A stretch of DNA of 7,899 nt from an uncultured Lachnospiraceae bacterium (lineage in GTDB: Bacteria > Bacillota_A > Clostridia > Lachnospirales > Lachnospiraceae), in contig CAMWWS010000117.1 of the NCBI GenBank assembly GCA_947178085.1, forward strand, positions 1 to 7,899. The letters are read 5' to 3'. The notes below the pieces were generated by a model. That model did no database searches and was not told the origin of the DNA. It was given only the letters and a program-made list of their open reading frames with translations. Positions within the stretch are counted from its first letter, which is position 1. Each line of letters starts with the position of its first letter. Positions 7,531 through 7,899 of this stretch are shown in pieces. A program made the translations under genes and the position numbers.

Positions 7531-7539
7531 ATATGAGTA

Positions 7540-7899
7540 ATGTACAAAATATTAGAAGCAAGGGAGCTTACAACGAACATTTTCGAGATGGTTGTTGAGG
7601 CAAAGCGTGTTGCAAAATCCTGTCAGCCCGGACAGTTTATTATTGTAAGGATGGATGGCGAAGGTGAAAGAATTCCACTTACAATTTGTGATTATGACCG
7701 TGAAAAGGGAACGGTAACAATTGTAGTGCAGGTTGTCGGAGCTGAAACACAAAGAATGTCGGCATTAAAAGCAGGCGATAGTTTTCATGATTTCGTGGGA
7801 CCATTAGGCTGTCCTTCGGAGCTTGTGAATGAGGATTCGGATAGTCTTAGAAAGAAGAACATTCTTTTCGTAGCAGGCGGTTTAGGAACTGCACCGGTA
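7540..7899 (+). CDS. nfnA: NfnA-like FAD/NAD-binding electron-transfer subunit (3'-truncated by window edge)
   Basis: The first 120 codons are visible and the frame is open to the right edge. It belongs to the ferredoxin-NADP+ reductase-like family that includes NfnA, sulfide dehydrogenase SudB and PyrK. The FAD-domain motif is RIPLTICDYD (44-53), where Arg44 and the PLT core contact the flavin. GPLGCPSE (87-94) and the pyridine-nucleotide loop VAGGLGTAPV (111-120) follow. The RxPLTI form, in place of the RPFSI form of PyrK, favours NfnA/SudB. In NfnAB, NfnA pairs with a glutamate-synthase-like NfnB to couple NADH, reduced ferredoxin and NADP+ by electron bifurcation. Confirmation needs the next gene, which is outside the window. 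Sulfide dehydrogenase or a glutamate synthase partner are the alternatives. Its NADPH output could serve FolD; this is inference. Confidence 0.85.
   Translation, partial: MYKILEARELTTNIFEMVVEAKRVAKSCQPGQFIIVRMDGEGERIPLTICDYDREKGTVTIVVQVVGAETQRMSALKAGDSFHDFVGPLGCPSELVNEDSDSLRKKNILFVAGGLGTAPV

Noticed and set aside
7461..7539. Possible intrinsic terminator after the zinc-ribbon gene
   Set aside because: The only pairing segments are short, AT-rich and separated by unpaired bases, and no T-run follows.

Overview
The window looks like ordinary chromosomal core sequence from an anaerobic, low-to-moderate-GC member of the Bacillota (Firmicutes), most like a Clostridia/Lachnospiraceae genome. The grounds are a TepA-type ClpP-like protease immediately before an FtsK/SpoIIIE translocase (an order known from Bacillus and Clostridia), strong AGGAGG-like ribosome binding sites, sigma-A-like promoters, formate-tetrahydrofolate ligase, and an NfnA-type flavoprotein typical of anaerobes. 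Every real gene is on the + strand, and no mobile element, CRISPR array, tRNA, rRNA or prophage signal was seen.

Layout: (1) 1-525, the 3' part of tepA; (2) a 126-base gap holding a good extended -10 promoter (529-557) and a possible 28-codon small ORF (536-622); (3) 652-3357, ftsK/spoIIIE with an unusually long charged linker; (4) 3395-5065, fhs, whose start is best placed at 3395, not at an upstream TTG; (5) 5119-5955, folD; (6) 5976-7460, a membrane protein of unassigned function with an N-terminal zinc ribbon, one membrane segment, a TPR-like region, two chitobiase/hexosaminidase C-terminal-type (CHB_HEX_C) beta domains and an unassigned C-terminal domain; (7) a 79-base gap with a probable promoter lying inside an imperfect dyad; (8) 7540 to the right edge, the 5' part of an NfnA-like flavoprotein gene. 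There is no gene-free stretch over 300 bases. I see no convincing intrinsic terminator anywhere, so ftsK-fhs-folD-zinc-ribbon gene (gaps of 37, 53 and 20 bases) could be one transcript.

How the genes fit together: Fhs makes 10-formyl-THF from formate, and FolD interconverts it with methylene-THF using NAD(P)H. An NfnAB complex balances NADH, reduced ferredoxin and NADPH, so it could supply FolD's cofactor; that link is inference from neighbourhood. TepA and FtsK are housekeeping genes of protein quality/export and chromosome segregation. The zinc-ribbon/TPR/CHB_HEX protein is the only gene without an assignable function and is the best lead. I found no evidence of a wholly new multi-gene system.
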